A stretch of DNA of 64,000 nucleotides from Paracoccus sp. R12_2 (GCF_017744015.1 NZ_JAGHRA010000015.1:1-64000), one strand, 5' to 3'; shown: positions 24,498 through 34,379, numbered from the stretch's first letter. Translations and numbers: made by a program. The notes: generated by a model from the sequence alone, not told the origin.

Positions 24498-26338
24498 TCG
24501 GCGGCCTCTTCGGTGCCCAGAAACCCGCCCGACTGACGGTTCCAGTACCGGGCATACAGCCCGCCCTGGGCCAGCAACTCGGCATGCGTGCCCTGTTCGA
24601 CGATGCGCCCGGCATCCATGACGATGATCCGGTCCAGTTCGGCGATGGTGGACAGCCGGTGGGCGATGGCCAGCACCGTCTTGCCATGCATCGCCCGGGC
24701 CAGCGCGTCCTGCACCTGCGCCTCGACCTCGCTGTCCAGCGCGCTGGTCGCCTCGTCCAGGACCAGGATCGGCGCGTCCTTGACGAAGGCGCGGGCCAGC
24801 GCGATCCGCTGCCGCTGCCCGCCCGACAGCTTGACGCCCCGTTCGCCCAGATGCGCGTCATATCCCGTGCGCCCGGCGTGATCCTGAAGCCCCAGGATGA
24901 ACTCGTGCGCCTCGGCGGCCCGCGCCGCCGCCTCGATCTCGGCATCCGAGGCATCGGGCCGGCCATACAGGATGTTGTCACGTGCCGACCGGTTGAACAT
25001 CGCGGTTTCCTGCGTGACCATCCCGATCTGACGGCGCAGGCTTTCCTGCGTGATCCGGCGCAGATCCTGACCATCGATACGGATCGCGCCGCGTTCCACG
25101 TCGTAAAGCCGCAGCAACAGGGCAACCAGCGTCGATTTCCCGGCGCCGGATGCACCGACGATCCCCACCTTCTCGCCCGGCGCGATGTCCAGCGTCAGGT
25201 CGCGCAGCCCGCCCGCATCGCGCCCATAGGCGAAATCGACGTGATCGAACCCGATCCGGCCCTGCACCCGGTCCAGCGTCGCGGCGTCCGGCGCATCGGT
25301 CAGCGCATGCGGCGGCGACAGCGTCTTCATGCCGTCCTCGACCTCGCCGATGCTGCCCCATACCCCCATCAGCGCCATGCTGACCCAGCCGGTCATCTGG
25401 CTCAGCCGCATCGCGATCGCGCCCGAGGCCGCGATGTCGCCGGGCGTCGCCAGGCCCTGCCGCCACAGGATGATCGACCCGCCGACAAGGATTACCGGCA
25501 GCACCCCTGCCACGATCATCAGCGACAGCCGGAACCATGTGGACACGATGCCGAAATCCAGCGCCCGTTCGCGGAACCCCGCCATCGCGCCAAGGGCGGC
25601 GCGATCCTCGTGCTCGGCATGGGCGAACAGCTTGACCGTCTTGATATTGGTGATCGTGTCCACGACCTGCCCGGTCACCATCGCGCGGGCCGAGGCGCGG
25701 GCGCCAGACCGTTGCCGGATGCGCGGCAGAAAGAACCGGATCAGCGCAAAATAGACCAAAAGCCACAGGATCAGCGCGACCGCCCCCCAGCCATCGACCG
25801 ACAGCAGGAACACCGCCGAGCCGATGACCGAGGCCAGAGCGAAGGCCACCACGTTCACCATCTCGCTGGCGACGTCGGTCACGGCACGGGCGGTCTGCAT
25901 CTGCTTTTGCGCCAGCCGTCCGGCGAAATCATCGTCGAAGAACGTCACCGCATGGCCCATCGTCCAGCGATGCAGGCGCGACAGCACCAGTGGCAGGATA
26001 TTGGGGCCGATGATGACGCTGGAACTGGCCGTGGACAGGCCGAAGATCGCCGGGCGCAGGATCAGGAAGAACGCGATGAACAGCGTGATCAACAGCCAGT
26101 TCTGCGACCAGAATCCCGCGGTCGCGGTGCCGCTGACCGCGTCGACGACGCGCCCCAGAAGCATCGCGGCGATCACGTCCGCCGCACCGCCCATGGCCGA
26201 GGCGACCGCAGCGACGCCAAGGCCGCGCCACGCGCCCGACAGGCACCAGCGAAAGAACGCCAGCAGCGTGTCGGGCGGCGGCCCGTCGGCGGGGCGAAAG
26301 GCATCGACCATGCGCCCGAAACGCTGATGCAGGCTCAT
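24494..26338 (-). CDS. ABC transporter, fused permease and ATPase (MsbA-like exporter)
   Basis: The 614-residue half-transporter has an N-terminal six-helix membrane domain (residues about 30-340) and a nucleotide-binding domain with Walker A (GASGAGKST), the signature LSGGQRQRIALARA, Walker B (ILVLDEATSAL) and the H-loop (AIAHRLST). It works as a dimer and exports lipids, drugs or other hydrophobic molecules. The true start is ATG 26338, which overlaps the cca stop by 4 bases; longer frames upstream run into cca. Confidence 0.92.
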   Translation of the reverse strand: MSLHQRFGRMVDAFRPADGPPPDTLLAFFRWCLSGAWRGLGVAAVASAMGGAADVIAAMLLGRVVDAVSGTATAGFWSQNWLLITLFIAFFLILRPAIFGLSTASSSVIIGPNILPLVLSRLHRWTMGHAVTFFDDDFAGRLAQKQMQTARAVTDVASEMVNVVAFALASVIGSAVFLLSVDGWGAVALILWLLVYFALIRFFLPRIRQRSGARASARAMVTGQVVDTITNIKTVKLFAHAEHEDRAALGAMAGFRERALDFGIVSTWFRLSLMIVAGVLPVILVGGSIILWRQGLATPGDIAASGAIAMRLSQMTGWVSMALMGVWGSIGEVEDGMKTLSPPHALTDAPDAATLDRVQGRIGFDHVDFAYGRDAGGLRDLTLDIAPGEKVGIVGASGAGKSTLVALLLRLYDVERGAIRIDGQDLRRITQESLRRQIGMVTQETAMFNRSARDNILYGRPDASDAEIEAAARAAEAHEFILGLQDHAGRTGYDAHLGERGVKLSGGQRQRIALARAFVKDAPILVLDEATSALDSEVEAQVQDALARAMHGKTVLAIAHRLSTIAELDRIIVMDAGRIVEQGTHAELLAQGGLYARYWNRQSGGFLGTEEAAE

Positions 26339-27510
26339 GGCGCGCCCTTTCCGGCCAGAATCGCGGCGTCGATCAGGGCCGGGGCAGGGACCGCGAAATC
26401 GCCTGCGATCCACATTGCCTCGGCGGCCTGCAGGCCACGCCCGACCTCGGCGCCCTGCAGGCAGGGCATCAGGTCGCGCGCGCCGATGGGCAGCGTGGCG
26501 CCCGCCGCATGATGCAGCCTCTCGGTCCAGCCGTCGGGCAGGGCCTGACCCGACGCGGCGCGGATCAGCGCATGGTCGGTCGCCACCTCGGCACCCAGCC
26601 GATAGCCCGCCTCGTCCAGCGACCATCCGGCCTGCAGCGCGTCGGCCAGCACCTGCTGTCCCCGGGCATCGTTTCGCGACAGCCGCAGCGCATCGCCGAC
26701 CTGCGGAACCCGCAGGCAGGCCAGCCTGCGCTGCCACGACGGGGTGGTCGCGGGATCGGTTGCCGCCTCGGCTGCGATCAGGGCGGGCAGGGTGTCGGCC
26801 TTCGCGCCGGGCAGGATCTGCGCCAGAACGCCGGTGCTGTCCATCAGCGCGACCGAAGGCGCGGGATCGGGCGCGGCCAGCAGCTTCCTGATCTCGGCCC
26901 CGATCCGTTCGCGCGCGATCTGCGCCAGCCCGTCCTTCAGCCTCGCGCAGGCGGCGACGGCATCGGGATCGGCCTCGCGCCCATACCACGCCAGAAAGCG
27001 GAAAAAGCGCAGGATGCGCAGATAATCCTCGCGGATGCGCGCCTGCGGATCGCCCACGAACCGCAACCGGCCCGCGGCCAGATCAGGCAGCCCGCCGACC
27101 GGGTCGATCACAGTGCCGTCGCGGTCGGCATAAAGCGCGTTCATGGTGAAATCGCGGCGCCGCGCATCCTCGACCAGATCATCCGAGAAGGCGACGACCG
27201 CGCGCCGTCCGTCGGTTTCCACATCGCGCCGGAACGTCGTGACCTCGAAGCCCCGATGGTCGGCCACAACGGTGATCGTGCCGTGGTCGATCCCGGTCGG
27301 CACCGGCTTCAGACCGGCATCGCGCGCCAGTTGCACCACCGTCTCGGGCCGCGCGTCGGTGGCGATGTCGATGTCGTCCACCGCGCGCCCGATCAGCGCG
27401 TTGCGCACCGCGCCGCCGACCAGAAACCCGCGATGGCCGCCAGCCTCTATGGCGTCCAGAACCGCGCCAAGGCCCGGATCGCGCAACAGATCCGCGGGCA
27501 GCCGGGTCAT
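26335..27510 (-). CDS. CCA tRNA nucleotidyltransferase
   Basis: The 391-residue enzyme of the class-II polymerase beta family adds or repairs the CCA end of tRNAs. Seen are FLVGGAVRNALIGR with VDDIDIATDA (the catalytic Asp pair, residues about 44-52), RRDFTMNALYAD, and EDYLRILRFFRF. The N-terminal head domain is typical; length is normal for the alphaproteobacterial form. ATG 27510 overlaps the Nudix stop by 4 bases. In this genome tRNA-Ser has CCA encoded, so repair may be the main role for that tRNA. Confidence 0.92.
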   Translation of the reverse strand: MTRLPADLLRDPGLGAVLDAIEAGGHRGFLVGGAVRNALIGRAVDDIDIATDARPETVVQLARDAGLKPVPTGIDHGTITVVADHRGFEVTTFRRDVETDGRRAVVAFSDDLVEDARRRDFTMNALYADRDGTVIDPVGGLPDLAAGRLRFVGDPQARIREDYLRILRFFRFLAWYGREADPDAVAACARLKDGLAQIARERIGAEIRKLLAAPDPAPSVALMDSTGVLAQILPGAKADTLPALIAAEAATDPATTPSWQRRLACLRVPQVGDALRLSRNDARGQQVLADALQAGWSLDEAGYRLGAEVATDHALIRAASGQALPDGWTERLHHAAGATLPIGARDLMPCLQGAEVGRGLQAAEAMWIAGDFAVPAPALIDAAILAGKGAP

Positions 27511-28097
27511 CGGTTCAGCCTGTGCGCAAGGCCCAGCATGATCCGTGCCGTCGCGCCCCACAGGTAATAGGGTCCCCAGGGGGCGACGTGATAGCTGCGC
27601 CAGCCGCCGCGCCAGCGGCGCCGTTCGACGCGGTACTGCGCCGGGTCGGCGACATGGGCGAAGGGCAGGGTGAACACCTCGTCGACCTCGCCGGGTTCGG
27701 CGACCGGGACGAACGGGCCACGAATGATGCCGATGACCGGCGTCATGACAAAGCCGGTCACGGTCCGGTGCGGCGCCAGCGTGCCGATCAGATCGACCTG
27801 CGCAGGGTCCAGCCCGACCTCTTCGCGGGCCTCGCGCAGCGCCGCCGCGATCTCGTCGTCGTCGCCCGGGTCGACCTTGCCGCCCGGCAGCGCGATCTGT
27901 CCCGGATGGTGCCGCAGCCCCGAGGCGCGCTTGGTCAGCACCAGCCGCCCGTCATCCTCGTGAAACGCGGCCAGAACCCCGGCAGGCCGTGTCGGCGCGT
28001 CGGGCAGGGGGGCGTTGTCCAGATCGTAATCCGAACTTGGCCCGGCCCTGTCCGCCAGCGCCGCGCGCAGCCGCGATTCCGACCAGCCCTGCGTCAC
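27507..28097 (-). CDS. Nudix hydrolase, CoA pyrophosphatase-like
   Basis: The 196-residue protein has a Nudix box GGKVDPGDDDEIAAAL followed by REAREEVGL (residues about 72-97), preceded by LRHHPGQIALPG, which is the upstream UPF0035-type signature of CoA-cleaving NudL relatives. It probably splits CoA or a similar dinucleotide at the pyrophosphate. The gene overlaps hslO and cca by 4 bases each. Confidence 0.88.
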   Translation of the reverse strand: MTQGWSESRLRAALADRAGPSSDYDLDNAPLPDAPTRPAGVLAAFHEDDGRLVLTKRASGLRHHPGQIALPGGKVDPGDDDEIAAALREAREEVGLDPAQVDLIGTLAPHRTVTGFVMTPVIGIIRGPFVPVAEPGEVDEVFTLPFAHVADPAQYRVERRRWRGGWRSYHVAPWGPYYLWGATARIMLGLAHRLNR

Positions 28098-29152
28098 TCG
28101 GCCGCCCTGTCCTGCGCGTCATCGTCATCGTCGCCGTCCTCGCGGCCGTCCTGCGCGATCGGCTGGCCGTCAGCATCGACGGTCGCCTCGAAACCGAGGC
28201 TGTTGGGATCGAACTCGTAATGCGCGCCGCAGAACTGGCAGTCGGCGGTGACGATGCCTTCGTCCGTGGTCATGTGGGCGATGTCCTTGGCCGAATAGAT
28301 CGACAGCGTGTCGCGCACCCGGTCCGAGGTGCAGGAACAGCCGAACTCGACCCGCTGCGTGTCGAAGACGCGCGGCGCTTCCTCGTGGAACAGCCGCAGC
28401 AGCAGGTCGGTCGGCCCGACCTTGGGGCCGATCAGTTCCAGCGTCTCGACCGTGTCCAGCAGGATATTGGCGCGGTTCCAGTCCTCGGATTCGGCGCCCT
28501 GCAGGATATCGGCCGCCTCGATCAGCCCGCCTTCGCCGCTGCCGCCGTCCCCCGCATCCATCGGCTGGGCCGGCAGGGTCTGCAGCATCACGCCGCCGGC
28601 GCGCCAGTGTTCGGGCTCGCCCGACAATTGCGACCGGCCATGGGCCAGCGAAAACCGGGTCGGCAACTGTTCGGACTGCGCGAAATAGGTCTGCGCGCAG
28701 GACGACAGCGATCCCCCCGACAGGGGCGTGATGCCCTGATAGGGCTGCGAACCCTGACCCTGGTCGATCAGGATCGCGAAGTAACCGTCGCCGATCTGCT
28801 CGAACGCGGGGCGGTCGTCCAGCCGGTCGGTGTCGAAACTGGCCCAGGCGCGGATGCGGGCCGGGGCGCCCTCGCTTTCGGGGGCATAGTAGTCGGCGGC
28901 AATGGTGCGCACCGCGCCGTTGCCGCGCACCTGCAGGCTCAGTTTCCAGCGCAGCTTGATGGTCGGCCCGATCAGCGCCGCCAGCAGCGCCAGCTCGGCA
29001 ACCAGCGCGCTGACCGGGGCCGGATAGGCGTGCCGCGACAGGATGTGGTCCAGCACGCCATCCAGCCGCGCGACGCGACCACGGATCGACGAACGGTCCA
29101 GTTGAAAGGGCAGAACCGTGTCGTCCCAGGCGATCCGGTTGATCATGCTCAT
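28094..29152 (-). CDS. hslO: Hsp33 redox-regulated chaperone
   Basis: The 352-residue protein matches Hsp33, the zinc-binding holdase activated by oxidative unfolding. The four zinc cysteines are in the C-terminal part: CSC (in FGCSCTSDRV) and CQFC (in TADCQFCGAHYEFD). The N-terminal domain starts MSMINRIAWDDTVLPFQLD. The last 25 residues are an acidic tail rich in Asp. ATG 29152 has AAGGA 9 bases upstream; it is the first gene of a five-gene operon with 4-base overlaps throughout. Confidence 0.93.
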   Translation of the reverse strand: MSMINRIAWDDTVLPFQLDRSSIRGRVARLDGVLDHILSRHAYPAPVSALVAELALLAALIGPTIKLRWKLSLQVRGNGAVRTIAADYYAPESEGAPARIRAWASFDTDRLDDRPAFEQIGDGYFAILIDQGQGSQPYQGITPLSGGSLSSCAQTYFAQSEQLPTRFSLAHGRSQLSGEPEHWRAGGVMLQTLPAQPMDAGDGGSGEGGLIEAADILQGAESEDWNRANILLDTVETLELIGPKVGPTDLLLRLFHEEAPRVFDTQRVEFGCSCTSDRVRDTLSIYSAKDIAHMTTDEGIVTADCQFCGAHYEFDPNSLGFEATVDADGQPIAQDGREDGDDDDDAQDRAAE

Positions 29153-29315
29153 GGCGTATCCTTGAAGTTCGTTCTGGCACCGCGCCGGGCGCGGGCCGGG
29201 TCGCGCCCCAATATAATCCTTTCGCCGCCGATCCCAAGGGGGCGCGCGCGGCACGGTTTGCCCGTCGGCATCAGCCGGGCTATGCATCGGTTCCGCAGTG
29301 CTAGCAGGAGCGATC

Positions 29316-29765
29316 ATGATTCCCCGCCTCGGCCCGCCACCGCGCGCCAGCGCAACCTATCGCCGCCGCCCCGGCGCCTATGCGATCCTGGTGCGCGACG
29401 GGCGGATCCTGCTGACCCATCAGACCGCGCCCCGCCCCGAATACCAGCTGCCCGGCGGCGGCGTCGATCCGGGCGAAAGCCCCCTGCCGGCGCTGCACCG
29501 CGAGGTGATGGAGGAAACCGGCTGGACGGTCGGCGGGCTGCGGCGGCTTGGGGCCTATCGGCGCTGCTGTTTCATGCCAGACTACGACCTGATGGCCGAA
29601 AAGCTGTGTTCGGTCTGGCTTGGCCGTCCGATCCTGCGGCGCGGCCCGCCGCGCGAGGCGGGCCACAGCGCCCATTGGATGACACCCGCGCAGGCGCTGG
29701 ACCGGCTTGCCGATCCCGGCGGAAGGAGGTTCTTGGAACGGGCCATTGCGGCCGGTCTTCTGTAG
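29316..29765 (+). CDS. Nudix hydrolase
   Basis: The 149-residue protein has a canonical Nudix box: GGGVDPGESPLPALHREV continued by MEETGW (residues about 45-68). It would hydrolyse a nucleoside diphosphate linked to another group; the substrate is not evident. AGGAG 5 bases before ATG 29316 fixes the start over an earlier GTG. It is divergent from hslO and ends 6 bases from the convergent stop of the response-regulator gene. Confidence 0.88.
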   Translation: MIPRLGPPPRASATYRRRPGAYAILVRDGRILLTHQTAPRPEYQLPGGGVDPGESPLPALHREVMEETGWTVGGLRRLGAYRRCCFMPDYDLMAEKLCSVWLGRPILRRGPPREAGHSAHWMTPAQALDRLADPGGRRFLERAIAAGLL

Positions 29766-29771
29766 CCGCGA

Positions 29772-31067
29772 TCAGCGGCCCGGCAGGCTGACCGGGTCGG
29801 CGGGTCGCAGATATTCGACCAGCACCGCCGACATGTCGTCGGGGCGTTCGCCACGGCAGTATTCCGATACCGACCACGCCATCGATTCCAGAAAGGCGTG
29901 TCCGCCCAGGAAGGCGTTCGTGCGCATGATCGCCTCAAGCCCCTCGTCGCCCAGCATTCGTCCGCCGGGGGTCGTCGCCTCGGTGATCCCGTCCGAGGTG
30001 ATCAGCAGCCGGTCTCCCGGCTCCATCCGGAACTCGATCTCGTCGAAGATCGGCCGTTCGAACACCCCCACCGGCATGCCGCCATCGCCGATCCTGATGA
30101 CCCGCCCGTCCTGTTTCTGCAGCACCGGATGGGGATGGCCCGCCTGAACCATCTGGACCTGTCCGGTGGCGTGGTTCAGTTCGGCATAGATCATCGTGAA
30201 ATAGGTGTCGGTGTTCATCTCCTCCAGCATCATGTTGTTGAAGAAATGCGCCAGCGCCGCGGGCGGCACGGCGTCGCTGCCCGATTGCGCGGCGCGCAGC
30301 GCAACGTTCTGATCCGATGCGCCCGACAGATGCACGGAAAGCTGGGCGGTCAGCAGCGCCGCCGTGACCCCGTGCCCCGAGACGTCCAGCGCGTAAAGCC
30401 CGACCCGGTCGCGGCTGATCGGGAAGAAACCCACCAGATCGCCGCCGATATGCCCCGCAGGCCGCAGCAGCAGCGACAGCTGGATTGGCCCGAACCGGCC
30501 CGCGCGTTCGCGCACCAGCCCCTGTTGCAGCTTGCGCGCCTCGCGCAGGTCGCGGTCGATGGCGGACTGGGTTTCGCGCAGCGCATCCAGTGCCTTGCGC
30601 AGCTGGTCGTTGCTGGCACGCAGTTCCTCTTCAACGCGCAGGATCCGCTCGCCCGCCGACAGACGCGCCAGCAGTTCCTGCCCGGCGACCGGCTTGGTCA
30701 GGAAATCGTCGGCCCCCGCTTCCAGTCCGCGGGCGATGTCGGCCTCGTCCGCGTCCGAGGTCAGCAGGATGAAATAGCCGTGTCCGCTGCGATCCCGCCT
30801 GCGGAACGCACGGCACAACTCCAGCCCGGACATGTCCGGCATCGTCCAGTCCGACAGGATCAGATCCGGCTCGTCCTCATCGCAGGCGGCCAGCGCGGCA
30901 TCGCCGTCCGCAGCCACCGACACCCGATACCCCGCGCGCCGCAACTGCCGTGCGATCAGGTCGCGCTGCGGCCGGTCGTGATCGACCAGCAGCACACTGC
31001 GCGCCCGTCGGACGGCACCGGTGGCAGGGGGGGGGGGAACGGCAGAGGGTCGATTCGCGGCTGTCAT
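29772..31067 (-). CDS. Response regulator with PP2C-type (SpoIIE/RsbU) phosphatase domain
   Basis: The 431-residue protein has a receiver domain (residues about 22-140; VLLVDHD acidic pocket, phospho-acceptor Asp in LILSDWTMPD, Lys in FLTKPV), a coiled coil (about 140-185) and a SpoIIE-like serine phosphatase (LQQGLVRER, GGDLVGFF, LYALDVSGHG, ITSDGITEA). Such fusions dephosphorylate anti-sigma antagonists in partner-switching stress pathways. No partner genes lie beside it. An 11-base run of C on the coding strand (31027-31037) falls at about codons 11-14, so slippage could switch the gene off. Confidence 0.9.
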   Translation of the reverse strand: MTAANRPSAVPPPPATGAVRRARSVLLVDHDRPQRDLIARQLRRAGYRVSVAADGDAALAACDEDEPDLILSDWTMPDMSGLELCRAFRRRDRSGHGYFILLTSDADEADIARGLEAGADDFLTKPVAGQELLARLSAGERILRVEEELRASNDQLRKALDALRETQSAIDRDLREARKLQQGLVRERAGRFGPIQLSLLLRPAGHIGGDLVGFFPISRDRVGLYALDVSGHGVTAALLTAQLSVHLSGASDQNVALRAAQSGSDAVPPAALAHFFNNMMLEEMNTDTYFTMIYAELNHATGQVQMVQAGHPHPVLQKQDGRVIRIGDGGMPVGVFERPIFDEIEFRMEPGDRLLITSDGITEATTPGGRMLGDEGLEAIMRTNAFLGGHAFLESMAWSVSEYCRGERPDDMSAVLVEYLRPADPVSLPGR

Positions 31068-31162
31068 GATCGCCGTTCTAGATCCGGCCGCGTAAAGACG
31101 CGGTAAACCCGTCCGGGCGTTTCGTTCAAACTGTGCCTATCTGCGGCCTCGGCGTGCCGCGA

Positions 31163-32410
31163 TCAGACCAGCAGCTCAGCCAGAATCGTGTCGTTGGTGA
31201 TGTCGCGATAGGCGAACCCGGCATCGCTCAGCCTGCGGGCCAGCGTGATCAGGTTGTCCGGTTCCGTCGTTTCGATCCCGATCAGGACCGAGCCGAAATT
31301 GCGCGCCGACTTCTTCAGGTACTCGAATCGCGCGATGTCATCATCCGGTCCCAGAAGCTGCAGGAAGTCGCGCAGCGCGCCGGGGCGCTGCGGCATGCGC
31401 AGAACGAAATATTTTTTCACGCCGCTGAACCGCTGCGCGCGTTCCTTGACCTCGGGCAGCCGCTCGAAGTCGAAATTCCCGCCCGAACAGACGCAGACCA
31501 CGGTCTTGCCGCCCAGATCGCCCAGATCGCCCAGCACATCCAGCGCCAGCGCCCCGGCGGGTTCCAGCACCACGCCTTCGGTATTCAGCATCTCCAGCAT
31601 GGTCCGGCAGATCCGGTCCTCGGGCGCCAGATACACGTCCGAGGGCGAAAAGCGGCGCAGCGCCTCGAAGGGCAGGCCACCGATCCGGGCGACCGCCGCG
31701 CCGTCCACGAAACTGTCCACCGCAGGCAGGGCGACGGGCGCGCCGGTTTCCAGCGCGGCCTTCAGGCTGGCCCCGCCAAGCGGCTCGGCAAAGGCGAATT
31801 GCGTCGCGGGCGCGGTCTCGCCCAAATAACGGGTGACCCCCGCCGACAGGCCGCCGCCGCCCACCGGCAACACCACCAGATCCGGCGCCCGGCCAAGCTG
31901 GCCCAGCATCTCCAGCCCCACCGTGGCCTGCCCCTCGATGATGTCGGGGGCGTCGAAAGGCGACAGGAACTGCGCCTGCTTCTCGGCGCAGAAGGCCTGC
32001 GCCGCGGCCAGCGTCTGGTCGAAATAATCGCCGGTCAGCACGATTTCGACCGCATCACCCCCGAAAAGCTGTGTCTTGTGGATCTTCTGCTGGGGCGTGG
32101 TGATCGGCATGAAGATCGTGCCGCGCGCGCCGAAATGGCGACACGCATAGGCCACGCCTTGCGCGTGGTTTCCGGCGCTGGCGCAGACGAAATGGGCATT
32201 GCTGCCGGGCGTTCCGTCCATCAGCTTGCGCATCGCGTTGAAGGCGCCGCGCAGCTTGTAGCTGCGCACCGGCGTCAGGTCTTCGCGCTTCAGCCAGATA
32301 TCGGCGCCATATTTCGCCGACAGGTGGTCGTTGCGTTGCAGCGGCGTTGGCTCGAACAGGTCGCGAAGCGCGGCCTCGGCATTCCGGACGGAGGCGACAA
32401 AGTTTTCCAT
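31163..32410 (-). CDS. ilvA: Threonine ammonia-lyase (biosynthetic threonine dehydratase)
   Basis: The 415-residue PLP enzyme converts threonine to 2-oxobutanoate at the start of isoleucine synthesis. The PLP lysine is in SYKLRGAFNAM (about residue 50), the glycine loop is PVGGGGLSAG, and CSGGN is near residue 315. The C-terminal 90 residues form one ACT-like regulatory domain (KKYFVLRMPQRPGALRDFL), the shorter form of the family. ATG 32410 is the first start that fits the domain. Feedback control by isoleucine is expected but not shown. Confidence 0.92.
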   Translation of the reverse strand: MENFVASVRNAEAALRDLFEPTPLQRNDHLSAKYGADIWLKREDLTPVRSYKLRGAFNAMRKLMDGTPGSNAHFVCASAGNHAQGVAYACRHFGARGTIFMPITTPQQKIHKTQLFGGDAVEIVLTGDYFDQTLAAAQAFCAEKQAQFLSPFDAPDIIEGQATVGLEMLGQLGRAPDLVVLPVGGGGLSAGVTRYLGETAPATQFAFAEPLGGASLKAALETGAPVALPAVDSFVDGAAVARIGGLPFEALRRFSPSDVYLAPEDRICRTMLEMLNTEGVVLEPAGALALDVLGDLGDLGGKTVVCVCSGGNFDFERLPEVKERAQRFSGVKKYFVLRMPQRPGALRDFLQLLGPDDDIARFEYLKKSARNFGSVLIGIETTEPDNLITLARRLSDAGFAYRDITNDTILAELLV

Positions 32411-32535
32411 AACCGCTGCCCATGCCGCGAAAGCGCCGGTTTGGCAAGGGGCTGGGGCGCTTGCCGGTCGTCCGGCCCTTGTGAGCGCGCGCGATTGGCC
32501 GTATTCCCCCACGGAAATTCGAAAAGGGTTCCGCC

Positions 32536-33762
32536 ATGTCCGACGCGCCGAAGAAAGTCGTCCTCGCCTATTCCGGGGGGCTCGACACCTCGATCATCCT
32601 GAAATGGCTGCAGACCGAATATGGCTGCGAGGTCATCACCTTCACCGCCGATCTGGGTCAGGGAGAGGAGCTGGAACCCGCGCGCCAGAAGGCCGAGATG
32701 CTGGGCATCGCCCCCCAGAACATCCATATCGAGGATCTGCGCGAGGAATTCGTGCGCGATTTCGTCTTCCCGATGTTCCGCGCCAATGCCTTGTACGAAG
32801 GACTTTACCTGCTGGGCACCTCGATTGCCCGGCCGCTGATTTCCAAGCGGCTGGTGGAACTGGCCCATCAGCACGGCGCCGATGCGGTGGCCCATGGCGC
32901 GACCGGCAAGGGCAACGACCAGGTCCGCTTCGAACTGTCCGCCTATGCGCTGGACCCGGCGATCCGGGTCATCGCGCCCTGGCGGGAATGGAACCTGTCC
33001 TCGCGCACGAAACTGCTGGAATTCGCCGAACAGAACCAGATCCCCATCGCCAAGGACAAGCGCGGCGAGGCGCCGTTCAGCGTCGATGCCAACCTGCTGC
33101 ACACCAGCAGCGAGGGCAAGGCGCTGGAGGATCCCGCCGTCGAGGCCCCGGAATATGTCTATCAGCGGACCGTGAACCCCGAGGACGCCCCCGACACGCC
33201 CGAATATATCGAGGTGACCTTCGAACGTGGCGACGCGGTGGCGATCAACGGCGCCAAACTGTCGCCCGCCACGATCCTGACCGATCTGAACCAGTACGGG
33301 CACAAGCATGGCATCGGCCGGCTGGATTTCGTCGAGAACCGCTTTGTCGGCATGAAGTCGCGCGGCATCTATGAAACCCCCGGCGGCACGATCCTGCTGG
33401 AGGCCCATCGCGGCATCGAACAGATCACGCTGGACAGCGGCGCAGGCCATCTGAAGGACAGCCTGATGCCGCGCTATGCCGAATTGATCTATAACGGCTT
33501 CTGGTTCAGCCCCGAACGCGAGATGCTGCAGGCCGCCATCGACAAATCGCAGGAACATGTCACCGGCACCGTCCGGCTGAAACTCTACAAGGGCAGCGTC
33601 ACCTGCGTCGGCCGCTGGTCGGATCACTCGCTTTACAGCGAAGCCCATGTCACCTTCGAGGACGACGCCGGCGCCTATGACCAGAAGGACGCGGCGGGCT
33701 TCATCAAACTGAACGCCCTGCGGCTGAAACTGATCGGCAATCGCAACGCGCGGGTGAAATAA
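32536..33762 (+). CDS. argG: Argininosuccinate synthase
   Basis: The 408-residue enzyme joins citrulline and aspartate in arginine synthesis. The ATP pyrophosphatase loop is [10 protein letters not shown] (residues about 11-20), followed by [27 protein letters not shown], and KGSVTCVGR. Length and layout are typical of group-I ArgG. The ATG is preceded by a weak AAGG. A strong hairpin lies 12 bases after the stop. The gene is divergent from ilvA. Confidence 0.97.
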   Translation: MSDAPKKVVLAYSGGLDTSIILKWLQTEYGCEVITFTADLGQGEELEPARQKAEMLGIAPQNIHIEDLREEFVRDFVFPMFRANALYEGLYLLGTSIARPLISKRLVELAHQHGADAVAHGATGKGNDQVRFELSAYALDPAIRVIAPWREWNLSSRTKLLEFAEQNQIPIAKDKRGEAPFSVDANLLHTSSEGKALEDPAVEAPEYVYQRTVNPEDAPDTPEYIEVTFERGDAVAINGAKLSPATILTDLNQYGHKHGIGRLDFVENRFVGMKSRGIYETPGGTILLEAHRGIEQITLDSGAGHLKDSLMPRYAELIYNGFWFSPEREMLQAAIDKSQEHVTGTVRLKLYKGSVTCVGRWSDHSLYSEAHVTFEDDAGAYDQKDAAGFIKLNALRLKLIGNRNARVK

Positions 33763-33774
33763 GGAAAGAGAGAT

Positions 33775-33799
33775 GGGGCCGCGCCTGCCGCGCGGCCCC
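33775..33799 (+). terminator. Hairpin after argG
   Basis: GGGGCCGCGC-CTGCC-GCGCGGCCCC is a perfect 10-base-pair stem with a 5-base loop, starting 12 bases after the argG stop and followed by GTTCCC rather than a long T-run. It also lies just ahead of the DinB-like gene, so partial read-through could feed that gene. Confidence 0.65.
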
Positions 33800-33823
33800 G
33801 TTCCCGGCGGACGGAGGATGGCC

Positions 33824-34339
33824 ATGGCGAGCCCGGACTATGCCCTGACGATGGCACGGTATAACCGCTGGCAGAACGCGAACCTGCTGCGTGCGGCGGA
33901 CAGGATCGGCGTCGATCAGCTTGCGCTGGACAGGGGCGCGTTCTTCGGATCGATCGAAAAGACCTTTCATCACATCTACTGGGCCGACCGGATCTGGATG
34001 AGCCGCTTTTCCGATGTCACGGCACCGGCGGGCGGCATCGCGGACTCGGTGAACTTCGACGGCGGCTGGGACGATTTCCGGGACGCGCGGACCGATCTCG
34101 ACGACAAGATGCTGACCTGGGCCAAGGGCGTCCGGGCAGACTGGTTTGACGGCGATCTGACCTGGTTTTCGGGCGCGATGGGGCGCGAACTCAGCAAGCC
34201 AAAGCGCCTCGTGGTGATGCATATCTTCAACCACCAGACCCATCATCGCGGCCAGATTCACGCGATGCTGACCGCCGCCGGGGAACGGCCCGGCGACACC
34301 GACATCCCGTTCATGCCGGACGACTACGCGACGGCGTGA
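33824..34339 (+). CDS. DinB-family protein
   Basis: The 171-residue four-helix protein belongs to the DinB/YfiT-like family. The metal-binding histidines appear as KTFHHIYWADRIW (about residue 47) and HIFNHQTHHRGQIHAML (about 128-144). Related enzymes are thiol-dependent transferases or metal-binding stress proteins; this one is uncharacterised. GGAGG directly touches an ATG at 33818, so ATG 33824, 6 bases away, is preferred. Confidence 0.85.
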   Translation: MASPDYALTMARYNRWQNANLLRAADRIGVDQLALDRGAFFGSIEKTFHHIYWADRIWMSRFSDVTAPAGGIADSVNFDGGWDDFRDARTDLDDKMLTWAKGVRADWFDGDLTWFSGAMGRELSKPKRLVVMHIFNHQTHHRGQIHAMLTAAGERPGDTDIPFMPDDYATA

Positions 34340-34379
34340 TCCTCCGCGTCGCAACGCCCCAGACCGAAAGGCCCCGCCC

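Noticed and set aside
24584-26512. Plus-strand frame of about 640 codons opposite the ABC exporter
   Set aside because: Low-complexity Arg/Asp/Gln-rich translation and a clear real gene on the other strand.
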